The notes beneath the pieces are model-generated. The model did not search any database and was not told the DNA's origin. It saw only the letters and a program-made list of their open reading frames with translations. The position numbers and the translations under genes were made by a program. From Anthopleura xanthogrammica (Eukaryota; Cnidaria; Anthozoa; Actiniaria; Actiniidae): a stretch of 64,000 bases of DNA. The DNA lies in the NCBI GenBank assembly GCA_964019055.1, contig OZ025206.1, forward strand, positions 18,214,860 through 18,278,859, written 5' to 3'. The stretch's first letter is position 1. Each line of letters starts with the position of its first letter. Below, piece by piece: positions 11,173 through 23,793 of this stretch.

Positions 11173-12671
11173 GTTTGTGTTAGTAATGTTATTATATATG
11201 ATTTACCTGAAAATGTAGGTCTTCTATGTCTGGTCCTGAAATAGCTACCACACATTATATTTGATGCGCTGCATTTAATCGATTACTGGGCCCAGTATGG
11301 GGAGTATGGTTAACTTTAGGACTTAGTATTTAAAAAAGCCTATGTTTCACATAAAATAATTAATTAATTTTACGATAAAATGTTCAATATTCATTCATAG
11401 ATTGATGGTATTTTTTCTGCTGTGATGCAATTATAAATTCGTCGTGTGTAGACCTTTGTATTTTAAAAAAATTGACCTGATTGTTTTGTTATTTGGCTAT
11501 ATTCTCTTCCAGTTGAAGTTAAAAAAGCTGTGGACCCTATTTATAGAATATCTTAGTCTATTTATTATGTTTATAGCGATAGCGTGACAAGTAACGTGGT
11601 AATCTATATTCAGTCACGCATTCCTGATTGTACACATTATCGGTTGGTCAGTCGTAGCGTCCAATGTTCCTATTAAAATACCATTTAAGCATTAGTTTTC
11701 ATATCAAGAGAGTTAACTACATATTCTACGGAGGAAAGGGTGCGACGATCACTCTTATCCATCCCCTTAAAGCGAGGGGGAGGAGACGGGGAAATCTCGG
11801 AAGACAGTCCTTGATTTCATGGCTTAGCATAAACACATGGCCCTCTCCAACAACAACAACAAAAAATTATTTACAACCTCAATTAATACAATATATTCAA
11901 GAAAAAATATTTAAAATCTAGAAATTGGTTACAATAACCTTGTGGCTAATCTAGTTAACTAACTATATACAATATTGACTATAAATGGTCGGGATAAATA
12001 GGATGAAAAAAGAAAGGATCTCAGTGGACTTTGTTGCATCATTATTTCCTTTATACAGACTTAGTTCTACATTTTTCAAAATTGTAGATAATATTGAAAA
12101 ATATAATTTGGCCTCATACATAATGATGCACTCTTAAAAGCTAATGTAGCGAAAAAGCAAAGTGATCGTGGAAAAAGTGCCGCTTCAATGTCCATTGGCA
12201 TGGGTATTATTGACAATTGAAACTCCAGCAAAATCATGAAGAATCAATAGAGTTGCGCAAGATTGCATTTATATTATTCAACCTAATGTTTGCCCACTTC
12301 GACGACGACACCAATTTCTCAGGGCCGAAATTTCCCCCGTAAATGCTTCGCGCTGCCATACGACGCTTCAGCAAGGTTAATCAAATCAATAAAAAGCACT
12401 CTCTTTGGCAGATGATCAAGAAGAACGCTGTGCGCATCTTTCTACTCCTTCCATGTTCCCCACCTTAAGTTGGCTGAAATCCAGCACTCCTAACCCGAAC
12501 GAGCGTATAAGACCCTGCTTAAATGAAGGCGGTATGGCAACCTAGTTCATGGGATAAGTCTTGTTTTTTTCCCCAAGAAAACAACCCCAAAAATGCTAGA
12601 CCTAGCAGCAGGATCACCCTAATTTCATGTAAACAGCATCTAAAGCCATAAAATTTTATAGCCACTATATA
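11173..12671. other. TMED 3' flank and intergenic DNA, no gene seen
   Basis: The first part should carry the TMED 3' UTR; ATTAAA near 11671 is one possible poly(A) signal but is far away. A purine- and GC-richer patch at about 11730-11840 stands out from the AT-rich surroundings and contains no recognisable motif. No other feature is supported. Confidence 0.45.
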
Positions 12672-12795
12672 CCTCTTGCACGTGACGTCAAAAAAGCTCA
12701 ATTTGGAGGAAAAAACAAAAGAATTTCAATCTCCTGAGAATTGGAACCTATTGTTTTGTCCTCCATATTAAGCTGCATTCCCACGTGCTGAAAGG
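12672..12795 (-). mobile_element. MITE-like inverted-repeat element, copy 1
   Basis: The core 12678-12788 is 111 bp and starts GCACGTGACG and ends CCACGTGC. Its outer ~40 bp arms are diverged inverted repeats sharing GCACGTG, AGCT-AAT-TGGAGGA and ACAA. A second copy of the same 111-bp length lies at 37617-37727 in the opposite orientation, with the middle (TCTCAGGAGATTGAAATTC on one strand) almost unchanged. Short similarity continues a few bases past each end. There is no coding capacity, so it is probably a non-autonomous DNA transposon relic. Confidence 0.7.
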
Positions 12796-13024
12796 AGGAT
12801 CCTGAAGGGGGGTCCTAATCCCATTGCCCAGCCCAAAAATTGGCAAAATCCCAGTCCCACTCGTGCAAAAACTCTGTCCGAGTTATAGAGTTGGAGTTAG
12901 AGATTTTGCAAAATTCCAATCACAGTAATGGCTAAATCCCAGTCTCACTGCATGAAAACCCATTTTTCCAGCCCAAAAAAGGCGAATCCCAGCTCCCATT
13001 TTACCCGGCCCTTTCAGGACCCTC
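12796..13024. mobile_element. Second inverted-repeat unit with internal triplicated motif
   Basis: About 229 bp bounded by AGGATCCTGAAGG on the left and a diverged inverse (CCTTTCAGGACCCT) on the right. Inside, AATCCCAGTCCCACT-like motifs recur three times, two of them followed by short GCAAAAAC/GCATGAAAACC stretches. It abuts the preceding 111-bp element directly. No frame is open. It looks like a short non-autonomous element, family unknown; only this copy is in the window. Confidence 0.45.
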
Positions 13025-13875
13025 TGAAATTAAGGGGTCTGTTCATCAGCCATACCTGGCTGACACGTGACCTCTGATTCAATGATTCACAGTCGTCGTT
13101 CTCAGATTTGTCTTTATTAATCTATTACTAATGTATGTTCTAAATTCGGACAAAAATTCAGTCAAGAACATTCTTTAGTGTTCCAAAAAGCGTTGAAAAT
13201 ACTTTTAAATGTTTTCTTCTAAAACCAATCAATTCTAAAAGGAAAACTCGAGTTTTACAATAATTATGTAAAAACCAATCATTCTCTATTTAACTATGTT
13301 AAATTATTAATATACCTCTGCCTTTTAGCTTGGGCGTAATCTTTTCCTTTCTCAGACCACGTGTCATTCCCTAGAGTATCATTTTTTTGTTTAACGGTTG
13401 CGCACGAGAAAACACATGAATATGGATACAACTCAAACCAAGAATCTTATTCTCAAGAGAATGACACATGGTCTGAACTGGGAAAACATTACGCCCAAGG
13501 TAAAGATATCTATTTTCTACTTTTTCCTGAAATTAAAAATCCAAAAGCGCATAATGGATCGTTTTCCTATCTGCATGTCAACCATACGCTGACCAGCTAG
13601 GCTTTCCTCACCGATCGTTTCAACATTGGTATATAAAAATATGATATGATGAAGATCGTCGTAGATTATCAAACTGATATAAAATTCATATGCATTGGCT
13701 CACAGTAATATGCAACAGTATTAAACTCATTTTGCGTTAAAAACAAAGAAATTATTTGATAAAACTACGTTATTTTTAAATTCTTTGCAAAACAAAGATG
13801 AAAAAACTGACAAGTTACCATAAAAACTTGCATACCTATACTGTGATTAGAGTTTTTAATAACCCGTTTCCATGG
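13025..13875. other. 3' flank of six4/5-like gene
   Basis: Downstream of the SIX4/5 stop on the minus strand, so probably its 3' UTR and terminator. An AATAAA on the minus strand (TTTATT at 13113-13118) lies about 760 bp past the stop, and a closer ATTAAA variant is at about 13855. A plus-strand open stretch at 13361-13600 with a donor-like GTAAAG at about 13500 is discussed among rejected items. Confidence 0.35.
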
Positions 13876-16800
13876 TTACTGGTAGTACTTTTGTAATGTC
13901 TGTTCTTCAAGAAGGCCACGCCTCCCTATTGACGTCGATTGTGAGATTGGTTCAAAAGCGCTTGTTTCGGAGCTCATTTTAACAACAGAAGTGTGTGAGG
14001 TGTTTGACTGTCGAGAGTACGATAGACTGTTGATAGTTGGCGAGGTGACCATGTAGGAACCATGTGGGACGTTACATGGATGGTGCGCTGTCACGGCAGG
14101 GACATATGGTGGGTATGTAGGATAAGCCACTGCTTGACACTGAGTATAGCCATGTGCCAGTGCACTGTACTCCGGAAGGCAGGCTGCCTGCATCGTTGGA
14201 GATTGAGATGGAATAGATGTTTGTTGTGGAATAAGAAAAGGAAAGTGGTTTCGTAGCTCGTCATAGCTGTGCATCATGGATCTACTGTTGTCTTTGATCT
14301 TCATCATGCAGAAGTCTTGATCTAATCCTCTGGAAAGTCAAAAAAATAAGGCAGAATTATAAGACAACTTTCGCTTTATAAATTTTTTTCTTTGCAACAA
14401 TAAGTGAATAAATTGCAAATCCAGGAAGGCATGTGGTCTCCACGTTGATTGATTTAAAAGGGACAAATCGAATTCAACCAACATGGCAGCCATAAACAAA
14501 AAACAGTAATAACCACGAAATAAAATTAACACGTGCACCAACAAAATGATTGCATGGATAGAATCCAATCTGCTTTACGATACGCAGGATTAGTTCTAGG
14601 GCAAGTCAGTCGTCGTGAGATAATTTTCTAACTTTTATGACACAAATTTCATTTGATATATCTATTGTTAGCCAAACGTCTCCAAGTTCAACAAAGATTT
14701 CACTCGGTCTTTTTAAATTTCCGTCAAATGCTAATCTGGCACAAATATTATTGGTAAATAGGATCTTAAAGTTTAGGTCAGACTCCTAGTTTCGGATCAT
14801 TGTTTAGAAATATTGATCCTGCACGGACGCGCTCTGATTGGCAGATTCTTCATATACCCTAGTTGTTTATTATCATCATCACTATTATTATAAATCTATT
14901 TTTAAACAACTCTTGGGCAACAACAAAAAATAGCAACAACAAAAAATTAGCTCGGATTTTATTCAAAATATTGATTTTATTTGAAATATTGATTTTATTT
15001 GAAATATTGCTCATAGCTAGAAAAAGTTGGTTCTGGTAATATTTCAAAGTCGTTGATTTAAATTTGAATTGTTTTTAATGTGGTTTTTTAGTGCGGTATA
15101 TTTGTGTTTGTGTGGGTCTTATCACAAAGGAATTGATTATTTGTTTTTCATAGAATACCCAACGCTCCTTAATTTTGCTTATTTGTCCTATTAAACGTGG
15201 CTTCCATTGCACAAAAAGACTCACTTCCGCATTTTTGACACTAAACTACAGATAATACTTCATTTGGGCCGAGCTAGTTAATCTGTTTTGGTTTTTAGAA
15301 GCCAAGCTCCCTATGCAAGCACCTCTGTGTGGCAAGCTCTCGTCATTGCAGGTGTGTCAACAGAAATCAAAGTTTGAACGCAATGCAAACATCAGAGATT
15401 TTTCCATGTGCTTCAGCAAATGAACACCTCGACAATTGGACCAAATCTATTGACTTGTTGTCAAATAGCTGACTATCTTGGTTTCAGTGACGTTTACCCA
15501 GCCTAGATGGTCGTTATGAAATTTGATCTTGTTCTCAATCATAAAAAGCTAAATTACTGCTATCGATTTTAAGGCAATCGATGTGTGGGGTTGAAACTCT
15601 GAGATTTACTAAATAATATTTTCACGACTTGGATAACATTAGTATGTTTAAAATCGGACACAATTTTGTTGTTATCCTAGAAAATTATCCCGAAAAGCCT
15701 TCAAAATCATCCTCAAGACCACAGCTATTAACTCGAAACCTTTGAATGATATTTGTTGTCTAAGATCGCTAAAATCAGTTTAGCCGGTGAATTTTTTTTA
15801 CATTCATGTTCACTACTGCAGTCACTATAGAAACCTAACTTTCACACAGTCCAGCAAAAGGCGGGCCCTTAGAAAACAGCACACTGATTGCAACCATTCT
15901 TTAAACAAAGAAAGGTTGTATTGAATAAATTTTAGACTGCAATTTGTTGAATAAATAAACAACTTGTGAGGATAAAACTAGTAAAAATAAATTTTAAAAT
16001 ATTCAGAATTAGTTTTAAGAAATTGTTTTGAAAATTCTGACTTGATAAAAAAGTTAATTTAAAAAAGTGCAATAATGCTTATGATTACAATTCAATTTTA
16101 GTCGGGGTTGAACCGTAAAACATGTGGTTGAAAACCGTAGAACATTTCTTGCCTATATAAAAACTGCATGGAACATATTTTTGACTATTAATTTGCTACC
16201 ATAGTCACTGCCGGATATCTGTAAACTTTTCGATACTTTGGAAATATTTTTTTCTCGCTTGATCTTGGCTTGAAAACGTTAGGAAGCAACACTCAAGTAG
16301 ATTGGTTATGAAGACGTAATTGTCTTCCTGTCCATTTATTTATACGGCACATCTCAAACTCTTTAGCATTATTTCTTTCTCTGCCAGTGACCGATGGCAG
16401 ACAAGATATAGAATTACCAAAAGTTTCTCTTCGAGTAAGAATCACTGGACAAGATAATCAGGTTATGCTCTGTGCCTTGTTAGATCCCTCCTTTGCCTCG
16501 AGGGTCCCTGGAGTCTCCGGTACTTCTCTCTCGCAAAACCTTAGAAGCTAAATTCACTTGATTTGTGAACAAGCCGTGCCTTGACTTTGATCAACCTAGA
16601 AGTGTTTCAGAGTATCGATGAAATTTGAAGGGTTGTTTTTCCCACATCTTCTTTAAACAAAACATAGGGCATAAAAGAATATAGATTTTGCCAGGTATAA
16701 CCTTTGGTACATGAAGGTGGACGAATGGATTGAATCAAATGTCGTGAAACAGCAAAAACGTCGGCTTTAAACATGTGCAATGGCTAAATTCACTTCTCTT

Positions 16801-19467
16801 TTCTTTCCTTTTTTTATATATATTTTTTCCAGTTAACATTTTCGAAACAAAAAAACAATCTCACTTCAATCTCGCTTCATGTTTGACAATTTCATAATTT
16901 GTTCCTAAAAAAAAATAGAGTTTAGTTTCCAAAAGTAAACTGGTTAGTAGGGTTTTTTATTTTAAAAATTTCTCAAGACATTGCCGGAGAATCGTAATAA
17001 CATTTCAAGCTAAGAGCTTGTGCACTCAAATCTTTAAAACATGCACTTTGGTGATAAGTCAACAGGCTTCAAATTGAATAGCAAACGAACTTAACTATGA
17101 AGAATCCTATCAATTTGAGTGTATTAGATGGATATCAAGGATCTGGTCAGTTAATTCGTGAATTGAGAGCGCGAGGGATGGGGGGAAACTCGGGATACTC
17201 CAAACGTGCGCCGTCGGTGTTTCTTGAATGGAAAACTGAAAACTATTCAAACTTAAAGCTGAAAAGCTGTGACAAAAAAAGATAAAAAAGAAAATCCAAT
17301 TTTCAACTCGGTAATATTCAAATATCCAAATTGTTAAATTTGTTTGGTGTGTTTTTCTCTGCCAGACGAGGGTTTATCTAGTATTCAAGTTTTCCGTCCC
17401 TCGTCAAAACCAATACGCGAGTCGAATACTGTGTCTTTTTCTATCAAGTACTTGCCGCCAAAAATACGACTGAAAGGTTAAAGATTTTGAGCAATAACTG
17501 ATATAAATTTTTGCCTCAACATTTACAGATGATACCTCCTTTTTATCTCAATTGAGTGAAGTGAATAATCTTTGGCAAGATTCGAGAACAATAGACCAAT
17601 AAGACTAGAGTCACTTGAGAAATTCAAATCGCGGATATCATTATAAATAAAAAGAACAGCAGACCAAACGTTGGGCGATAAACAAAAGATAAAATGTATC
17701 TTTTGAAAAGCATCGAAAATGTTTCTTTCTATGGCTTCGACCTACTTTTTTATCGGGTTTTTTTTATTGATTTATTTATTTAACTTAGAGAATCATTTTA
17801 TTTTACTAAATAGGGTTTTCTTTATATTTTGTAGAAAAAATTAAAACCTGACCTTAATCAGTTCTTCGTCTAAAATTTTCAGCTGAACAAGTGAATTTGT
17901 CTAGCAATAAAGAGGTTGTTCATTGGCGGCGTAGTTTGGGTAATCCATTCCCAAATCAGCCTACCCAATTAATTTCTCATTATGAAAAGACACGGGCTGG
18001 TTTCAGGTTACCGCCATAGTTTTCGCAGCTGCGCAAGAATCGATTGAAGTTTTCAAGTGGTCGGTCATCCACTATTAAAGATGTTAAATGGCTAGCAACA
18101 TTTAGAAATGTTTTAGCCCTTACTAAGGTTACCAAGCAACCATCCTTTTCTACTCTTTTATCTTTCTTTTAAAAATGTTTTATCGCTGATAGAGAATGCG
18201 AGCCGCAAGAACGAGTTGATGTATCATTTCATACCTGCATTTTAGCGCGCGTATGTCCGACATCAAGATAAAAAATCAAAATAAAATTTGTTAGGGCTAA
18301 TTTAAACAAAACCTTAAACGCTAAGATTTAATTTCACTTGATTGGCTTGTGTCATTCGGATAATCCGTGGTTTGAATCATTTAATGATCCTTTAATGATC
18401 CAACACGAGACCACCAATAAACCAAGCAGTATTTGAGTGATTTTATACGGTATAGTTTCTCCGATGAAGCGAGCAGAATTTAAAACGCATCAGAAACCTA
18501 AAAAATCCTTCCTGGTACCGAGTTATTTATCGATGAGTAGGCTAAGAAAACATTGCTAGAAAGTTTCTTTTCACGTTAAAATTCAGTTGAAACGTCACTG
18601 TTATGTGTTTAATCAAGACATGTTTAACCTTTGAAGTATCACTTGAAAACACAAAAAAACACAAAATTTATATTCAAGAAAAGGAAAACAACCCCAAGAA
18701 AGCATTAATCCATTTAGTGAAAAAATCCGCTCGACAATGTACTTAGATTTATACTGAATATTAATGGCGGTCCTAGTCTTGGGTTTCATGGTGTTTTAAC
18801 GGCATTTATTGCACTGTTTCACGATTATTTCTTTCCAGTATAACAGGAAAGCGGGCGCAAGTGCGCAAACAACAGCTTATAAACGATACACTAGCGGTTT
18901 GAGATTGACTTACCTTTTTCTCATTTCTGCCGCGCGTACTCTTTGTCTTTTGTTTTTAAACCAGTTGCTGACTTGAGTTACAGTCAAGTCGGTCATTTTT
19001 GCCAGTTCGTACTTTTCTCTGGGGGTGGGGTAGGGATTCTCTGTGTAGGCTTTGTTAAGAATGCTTCGTGATTTTTCTTTGAAGCAATAAGTGGTCTCTT
19101 CTCCATCCCAGATCGTTCTCGGGAGGGGATACTTTCTTCGTACGCGATACTTCCCAACAGCTCCCAGTGGTCGTCCACGCTGCCTCTCGGCTTCAATATA
19201 ATGCGCTGTTCTCCACAAACACTGTAGCTTCTCGTGCGCCGATTTGGGGAATCTATGGCTCTCCAAAATCGAGTACAGCTCTTTGAAGTTGTTTTGGTGG
19301 AAGGCAACAACAGCCTTGGCAACTTGGATGGTCTCACACTGTTGGATTTCTTCAGAGTCTTTTGGTAACGACCAAAGAAACCTTGCCAACCTGTCATTCT
19401 CTCCGCTGTTCTGAAGGAATTCACAGACTGAAATAACTTGTTCCATCGAAAAGGGGCACGGAAGCAT
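13876..19467 (-). CDS. six4/5: SIX4/5-class homeobox transcription factor (two exons)
   Basis: Exon 1 is 19467-18914 (554 nt), intron 18913-14330, exon 2 14329-13876 (454 nt); product 335 aa. The donor is AAAAAG|GTAAGT. The acceptor is a T-rich run ending TTTCCAG|A. The split Arg185 codon (AG|A) keeps frame. Residues about 5-118 are the SIX protein-interaction domain, which binds Eya in this family, and about 122-183 the homeodomain with NWFKNKRQR and Asn51. Class markers favour SIX4/5 over SIX1/2: [23 protein letters not shown] and [16 protein letters not shown]1/2-like GKYRVRRK is also present, so it is a diverged member. Exon 2 encodes 150 residues rich in Ser, Thr, Pro, Tyr and Gln, like an activation region. 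It is much shorter than vertebrate SIX4/SIX5. The ATG at 19467 gives an N-terminus ([10 protein letters not shown]) matching its SIX1/2 paralogue. Nuclear DNA-binding regulator; head-to-head with six1/2 at 51574. Confidence 0.93.
14330..18913 (-). other. Intron 1 of six4/5-like gene
   Basis: A 4,584-bp intron placed after the homeodomain codons, at the same codon as the SIX1/2 intron. It holds one SINE-like fragment (about 16530-16637) and otherwise AT-rich unique sequence. TCAGGTTAC at 18003-18011 resembles the SIX-family MEF3 site (TCAGGTTTC), leaving open autoregulation. Candidate open frames inside show no domain. Confidence 0.8.
16530..16637 (+). mobile_element. SINE-like dispersed repeat, copy a
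   Basis: Shares the family blocks CTCTCGCAAAACCT, CCTTGACTTTGATCAACC and GTTTCAGAGTATCGATGA with copies near 23.7, 29.3, 30.6 and 32.4 kb. It sits in the six4/5-like intron. Copy boundaries are approximate; no target-site duplication was found. Confidence 0.6.
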
Positions 19468-22400
19468 AATGGCAGTCGAGTTAAGTACTTGATAAACTCG
19501 TCTGACTAAACGCAATTAGTCCAAGTGGGTGATTGCCAGAGATACCGTTGTTCAGTGTCTGCTGGTCGGACCCAAGTGATAACGTCGATCTCTTGGCTAC
19601 ACTTTAATAGGTTACTGGTAGGCTGTCCGTCCTCTTTGTGTGGCTTGTGAATTCAGCACTGTCCCACCGCTGACCAGGCAATATTTCTTGACTAAACATT
19701 TGCCACCTTTGCAATGATGCTGCCCAAGTCATGAACAGAACAAAACAGCTTTTAGTGTACTTGTCAAAAACACATCACGTCAAGGTCCTGGTTCAATTAG
19801 TCGATCATTAGCATGAAACTGAAGCGGGCTAACATGTTTATTTTAGAATCTACAATTGGCCATTGGATTTGGGAAGGCTAAATACGGTGTCTGTGGCCTG
19901 AACAAACACTTCTTAAGGCGCTCGATTGTGTAAGGATATTGAAACCTCGTTCTGATTGGAAAGGCTTGAAAATACTTTTTTAATGCAAGAAATGCATGGA
20001 AAAACGTCTCCTAGATTTATAGTAAATTGTCCTTGAACTTAAACTGTTTGTCTATTGTTAATAAACTACAGGATAAGGACACCTCTAGCTGCCAGCGAAA
20101 GACTGTTACTGTGTCAAGAGTGGTTGTTAAGTGCGTATTCTGTGTCTGCTAACACGAGAAAAATATGTTGCAAAATGGACGGGTTCATTATTGAATTCTT
20201 TATCAACAAGTTTGGAGGCAGCCAGTTTACCTAGCAACTAGCTAACGAATATACTTAAACCCTGATTAAAATGAATACGATCAGTAAACTATCTAAGATG
20301 GTTTTTATATTTGAGTCTGCTTTTGTTTTGTCTGGCTCTAGTTCTGGTTTCTTTTCAGTCATTTTTTAAGCTGTTGTCTTCGTCTCACCCTTCAACTTCA
20401 AACTCTAAACTTAAATTAACCGCAATTTTTTTTTCAAATATTTGAATTTAATTATATTTGCCACGCATTTGAAACGGTGTAGCAAGTTTTATTTAGTTCT
20501 CTCTCTCAGGAATAGCATCACCAAATTGCTTAGCAGATTGCAGTTTTGAATGACTTCAATAGGAATATACGCATCAATGTACTTGTGGGATTCAAACCCA
20601 GTTATGTTATTTTATTTTCAACAAACAAATCTCAACTCAAGTCTCACGAACTGTCTAGTTACTGTAGCCCGTTGCCGATCCAAAACACGCCCCGTTGCTA
20701 TTTTTACTATCGAATTGCTTCTTTAATTCTACGTTGCAGCTGTATTGACAAGAAAATCGGCCAATTAGTACTTGGAAATTGGACGAAGGGCATGACAGCT
20801 CCATGAGGGGCAACAATAGACCGTTTGAATTGGGGTCGGCCTTGCACATCTGCTCTGAAAGTCAACAGACTGTTTTGAAAGAACCGTTCAACTCAGCTCC
20901 CCAAGCACCGTTATAACAAGAAGCAGCTCTTTACTGTTTTATACGATGAACAAACTAGGGATGAAAGAAGTTTTAGCCTATGTATATGACATTAAAAATG
21001 TGTTTGCAGATTTTTTGTGATCTTCAAAGACCGGAACGATTAGAATTTTTCAGCAAGCGCTTCAGCAAACATTCAGTTTTAAACAAACCAAGTTATTTGC
21101 ATTTGTTTGTAAACGCGAAGATGAGTTATCCTCTGTACTCTATTCAATGAATAACCTGCAAAAGAATCCAAGATTGCTTTCAAGATCACTTCAACTGATA
21201 CACCAAGATAATCAGTTATAATCTGCTTTAGTTCTTAGTTCCCGCCATTTTATTTTTCTGTTGTCACTTACCAGGTTACCTATAAACATCTTAATAAGTC
21301 TTTCACCTGTGCTGATAAAGAGGCAATTAAATTGTCCCAGGGCGTTGCCATAATAAATTGATAATAACGTGCCGAATATGAGTCAGACATCAAAGACGCA
21401 AACAAGCCTGAATTAAACAGCCCAAAACCTACTCGATTCACTTGAAAATCAAACTGTCTTGCCAATCGTTGGCACCTGTACGATAAGGATGTGAAAAAGA
21501 AAAAAAAAGAAAAAAACCTTGAGCCCATGGTTAGGATATTAAGTATTGTACAATCCGTTGCTATTTGCATACAATATTACATTCAAGAAAGTTAGTTTAA
21601 TTTGCTTATTAGTCTCGTTTGTTTGTTCTAGTACTTTGTTCTGTGATAAATGAATAACCGTTGTGCAAAACCTCTTTTTATTTAGTTCGGGAATAAAAAT
21701 TCCAAGATAATTTTAAAAAAGTACAATTTTTAAAGCTATAGTCACTTGATAATAAAGGTATCTATGTTTAGTGGTGTTTACGTGAACTGATTTCTTTAAG
21801 TGTTTTGAAGAAACGTTCTTTATAACAGGTAAAGGATTTGTTCATATGCTGCATATTTGATAAAACAATTCATCTTGAAACCCAGGCAGAAAACCAATAA
21901 ATGCTGTTCTAAAAAAGGCATATTGAAGCGAAGATACTGTGAGAATTTAGACCTCTTACTAGGGGAGAGTTGAAATAAATCTCTCTTTCAACAAAACTCT
22001 TCAGAATCGTGAGCAAACACGTTTGTCGTGATAGACTCATTGTACTTCAGTCCTACCTGTTCCTGTTTCTTATTATAATACATTTTTTGTCTACAATGAG
22101 TAAAAAGAGCAATGTAACTGTGGAAGCAACCTGGGGGAAAAGACAGCTAAATAGAGCTTATTTAACTTTGTTATATCAAGGGTTTGACATCAGTCTTGTC
22201 TCATTCACTGCGAGAATTCAAACAGACTATTCATAGATTAATGTTAGATTGTAAATGAGGTTTTTATCGCCTTTTGAGTCAAGTTCAAACGAATCATAAT
22301 TCAGAATAGCAATACCTTTCATAATGAATGAAAACAGTCTCTAACATTTGCATTAGAGGTAGGTAGTCGCCTGAGATCTAGAAGTTCAAATTGAGCGCTG

Positions 22401-23015
22401 TACTGCTTCCATCTGACACCATTATATATTTTTTTCTGTTTTGTATACGATTGACTTAGAAATACCAGACGCTTTTTTATCTTTTGCATTACCGTTTTAT
22501 CTTTTCCAATTAGCGTGGCCGGCCACAAAACACTCTTAAAATGATACCACAATTTACTAAAAGCCATACTTACAATTTGAAGTCTTGAAAGAAGGATTTT
22601 TTATCCATCGAGATATGAAGTAGTTTGACGACTGGAAAATAAAAATTTAAAAAAATGTAAATGGCCGATAACACCTTTAATGTAGTTACAATATTGTAAT
22701 CAGGATACATTGTTGATGTACAAAAAGCCGTTAAAGTTTGAGGACCGAATAAAAATATAATTAAAAATGAAGAAAGAAAATACAAAGTGAGGCAGAACGT
22801 GATTGAACAAACAATGGTGGGGAATAGAAAGTTCATCCCACAAATTAACCTCTATTACTGAGAGATAATGAAGGACATGAGACAAAAGTAGATAAACTGA
22901 TAGGGAAACCGTAAAATATCTGCATTGATAAAAAGTATGGCTTTTGATGTCCCATCAAAATATGATTGAAGCCCTTTAGGATAATAAGCTTTTATTATGA
23001 AATAGGGAAACTCTT
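19468..23015. other. six4/5-proximal intergenic DNA
   Basis: Start of the 32.1-kb gap between the two SIX start codons. On the minus strand a TATA-like TATTAAAG lies at about 19602-19609, roughly 140 bp before the six4/5 ATG; it is a weak promoter candidate. The rest contains only short unsupported frames. Upstream regulatory DNA is expected here but cannot be recognised from sequence alone. Confidence 0.4.
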
Positions 23016-23344
23016 GCCTCTTCTTCTTCTGCTGCTGATGCTGTTTTTGCTTCTTCTTCTTCTTCTTCTTCTTCTTCTTCTTCTTCTTCTTCTACTGATG
23101 CTGTTTTTGCTTCTTCTTCTTCTTCTTCTTCTTCTACTGATGCTGTTTTTGCTTCTTCTTCTTCTTCTTCTTCTTCTACTGATGCTGTTTTTGCTTCTTC
23201 TTCTTCTACTGATGCTGTTTTTGCTTCTTCTTCTTCTTCTTCTTCTTCTTCTGCTGATGCTGTTTTTGCTTCTTCTTCTTCTTCTTCTTCTTCTTCTGCT
23301 GATGCTGTTTTTGCTTCTTCTTCTTCTTCTTCTTCTTCTTCTTT
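23016..23344 (+). repeat. CTT microsatellite with a recurring spacer cassette
   Basis: (CTT)n blocks of varying length are separated by a cassette of about 19 bp, CTGATGCTGTTTTTGC preceded by CTA or CTG, seen seven times. The array is a compound minisatellite. Because every part is a multiple of three bases it leaves a long poly-Leu frame that is not a gene. Confidence 0.9.
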
Positions 23345-23691
23345 TCTTAACTTGATCTTCGTCTTCTCGTAGCTTTTTTCCCTTTTGTTAATATTGCAGT
23401 ACTTAACACTTTACTCTTACTACTGCGGAGTGTGCCAACGGTTGAAGAAACTTCGGTCGTAAACACACTTATCTTATTGCTCGTGGTCTAAAACACTTTT
23501 TGGGAAGTCTTTCAAATTGATAACAATCTTAGCAAAGCCGCTTGGGTTTTATTAAGTGCTAACTGAAAATCCATTGTCCGAGGGCATGTTGCAAAACCAC
23601 GAAACAAGTTGGGAAAAATAATTTACATCTGATGTCACTCGCTCGATTTTGAATAAGTTGAAAACAAGTAAGTAAAAAAGGGAAAAAAATC

Positions 23692-23793
23692 GTTTTCCTC
23701 CCTCGACTACAAACCCATGCCTAAGCCATGCCCTGACATTGATCAGCCCAGAGGTTGTTTTGGGATAGCGATAAAAATTTAAAGGTTTTTACT
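23692..23793 (+). mobile_element. SINE-like dispersed repeat, copy b
   Basis: Contains TTTTCCTCCCTC, GCCCTGACATTGATCAGCCC, AGAGGTTGTTTTGGG and GCGATAAAAATTT, the common 3' half of the family. The tRNA-like 5' part is not seen. Confidence 0.6.

Noticed and set aside
13361..13600. Possible exon with donor GTAAAG at about 13500, faintly like a cyanate lyase N-terminus (LILKRMTHGLNWENI)
   Set aside because: Similarity is weak, no continuing exon was found, and the position is in the likely 3' UTR of the six4/5-like gene on the other strand.
14859..15047. Asn/Ile-rich frame
   Set aside because: Arises from short ATTGATTTTATTTGAAAT tandem repeats at about 14969-15008.
19468..19515. Sixteen-codon N-terminal extension of the six4/5-like frame from TTG
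   Set aside because: The ATG at 19467 aligns exactly with the SIX1/2 start and gives equal first-exon length.
22966..23355. 129-codon poly-Leu frame
   Set aside because: Pure by-product of the CTT array; no start context, no domain.
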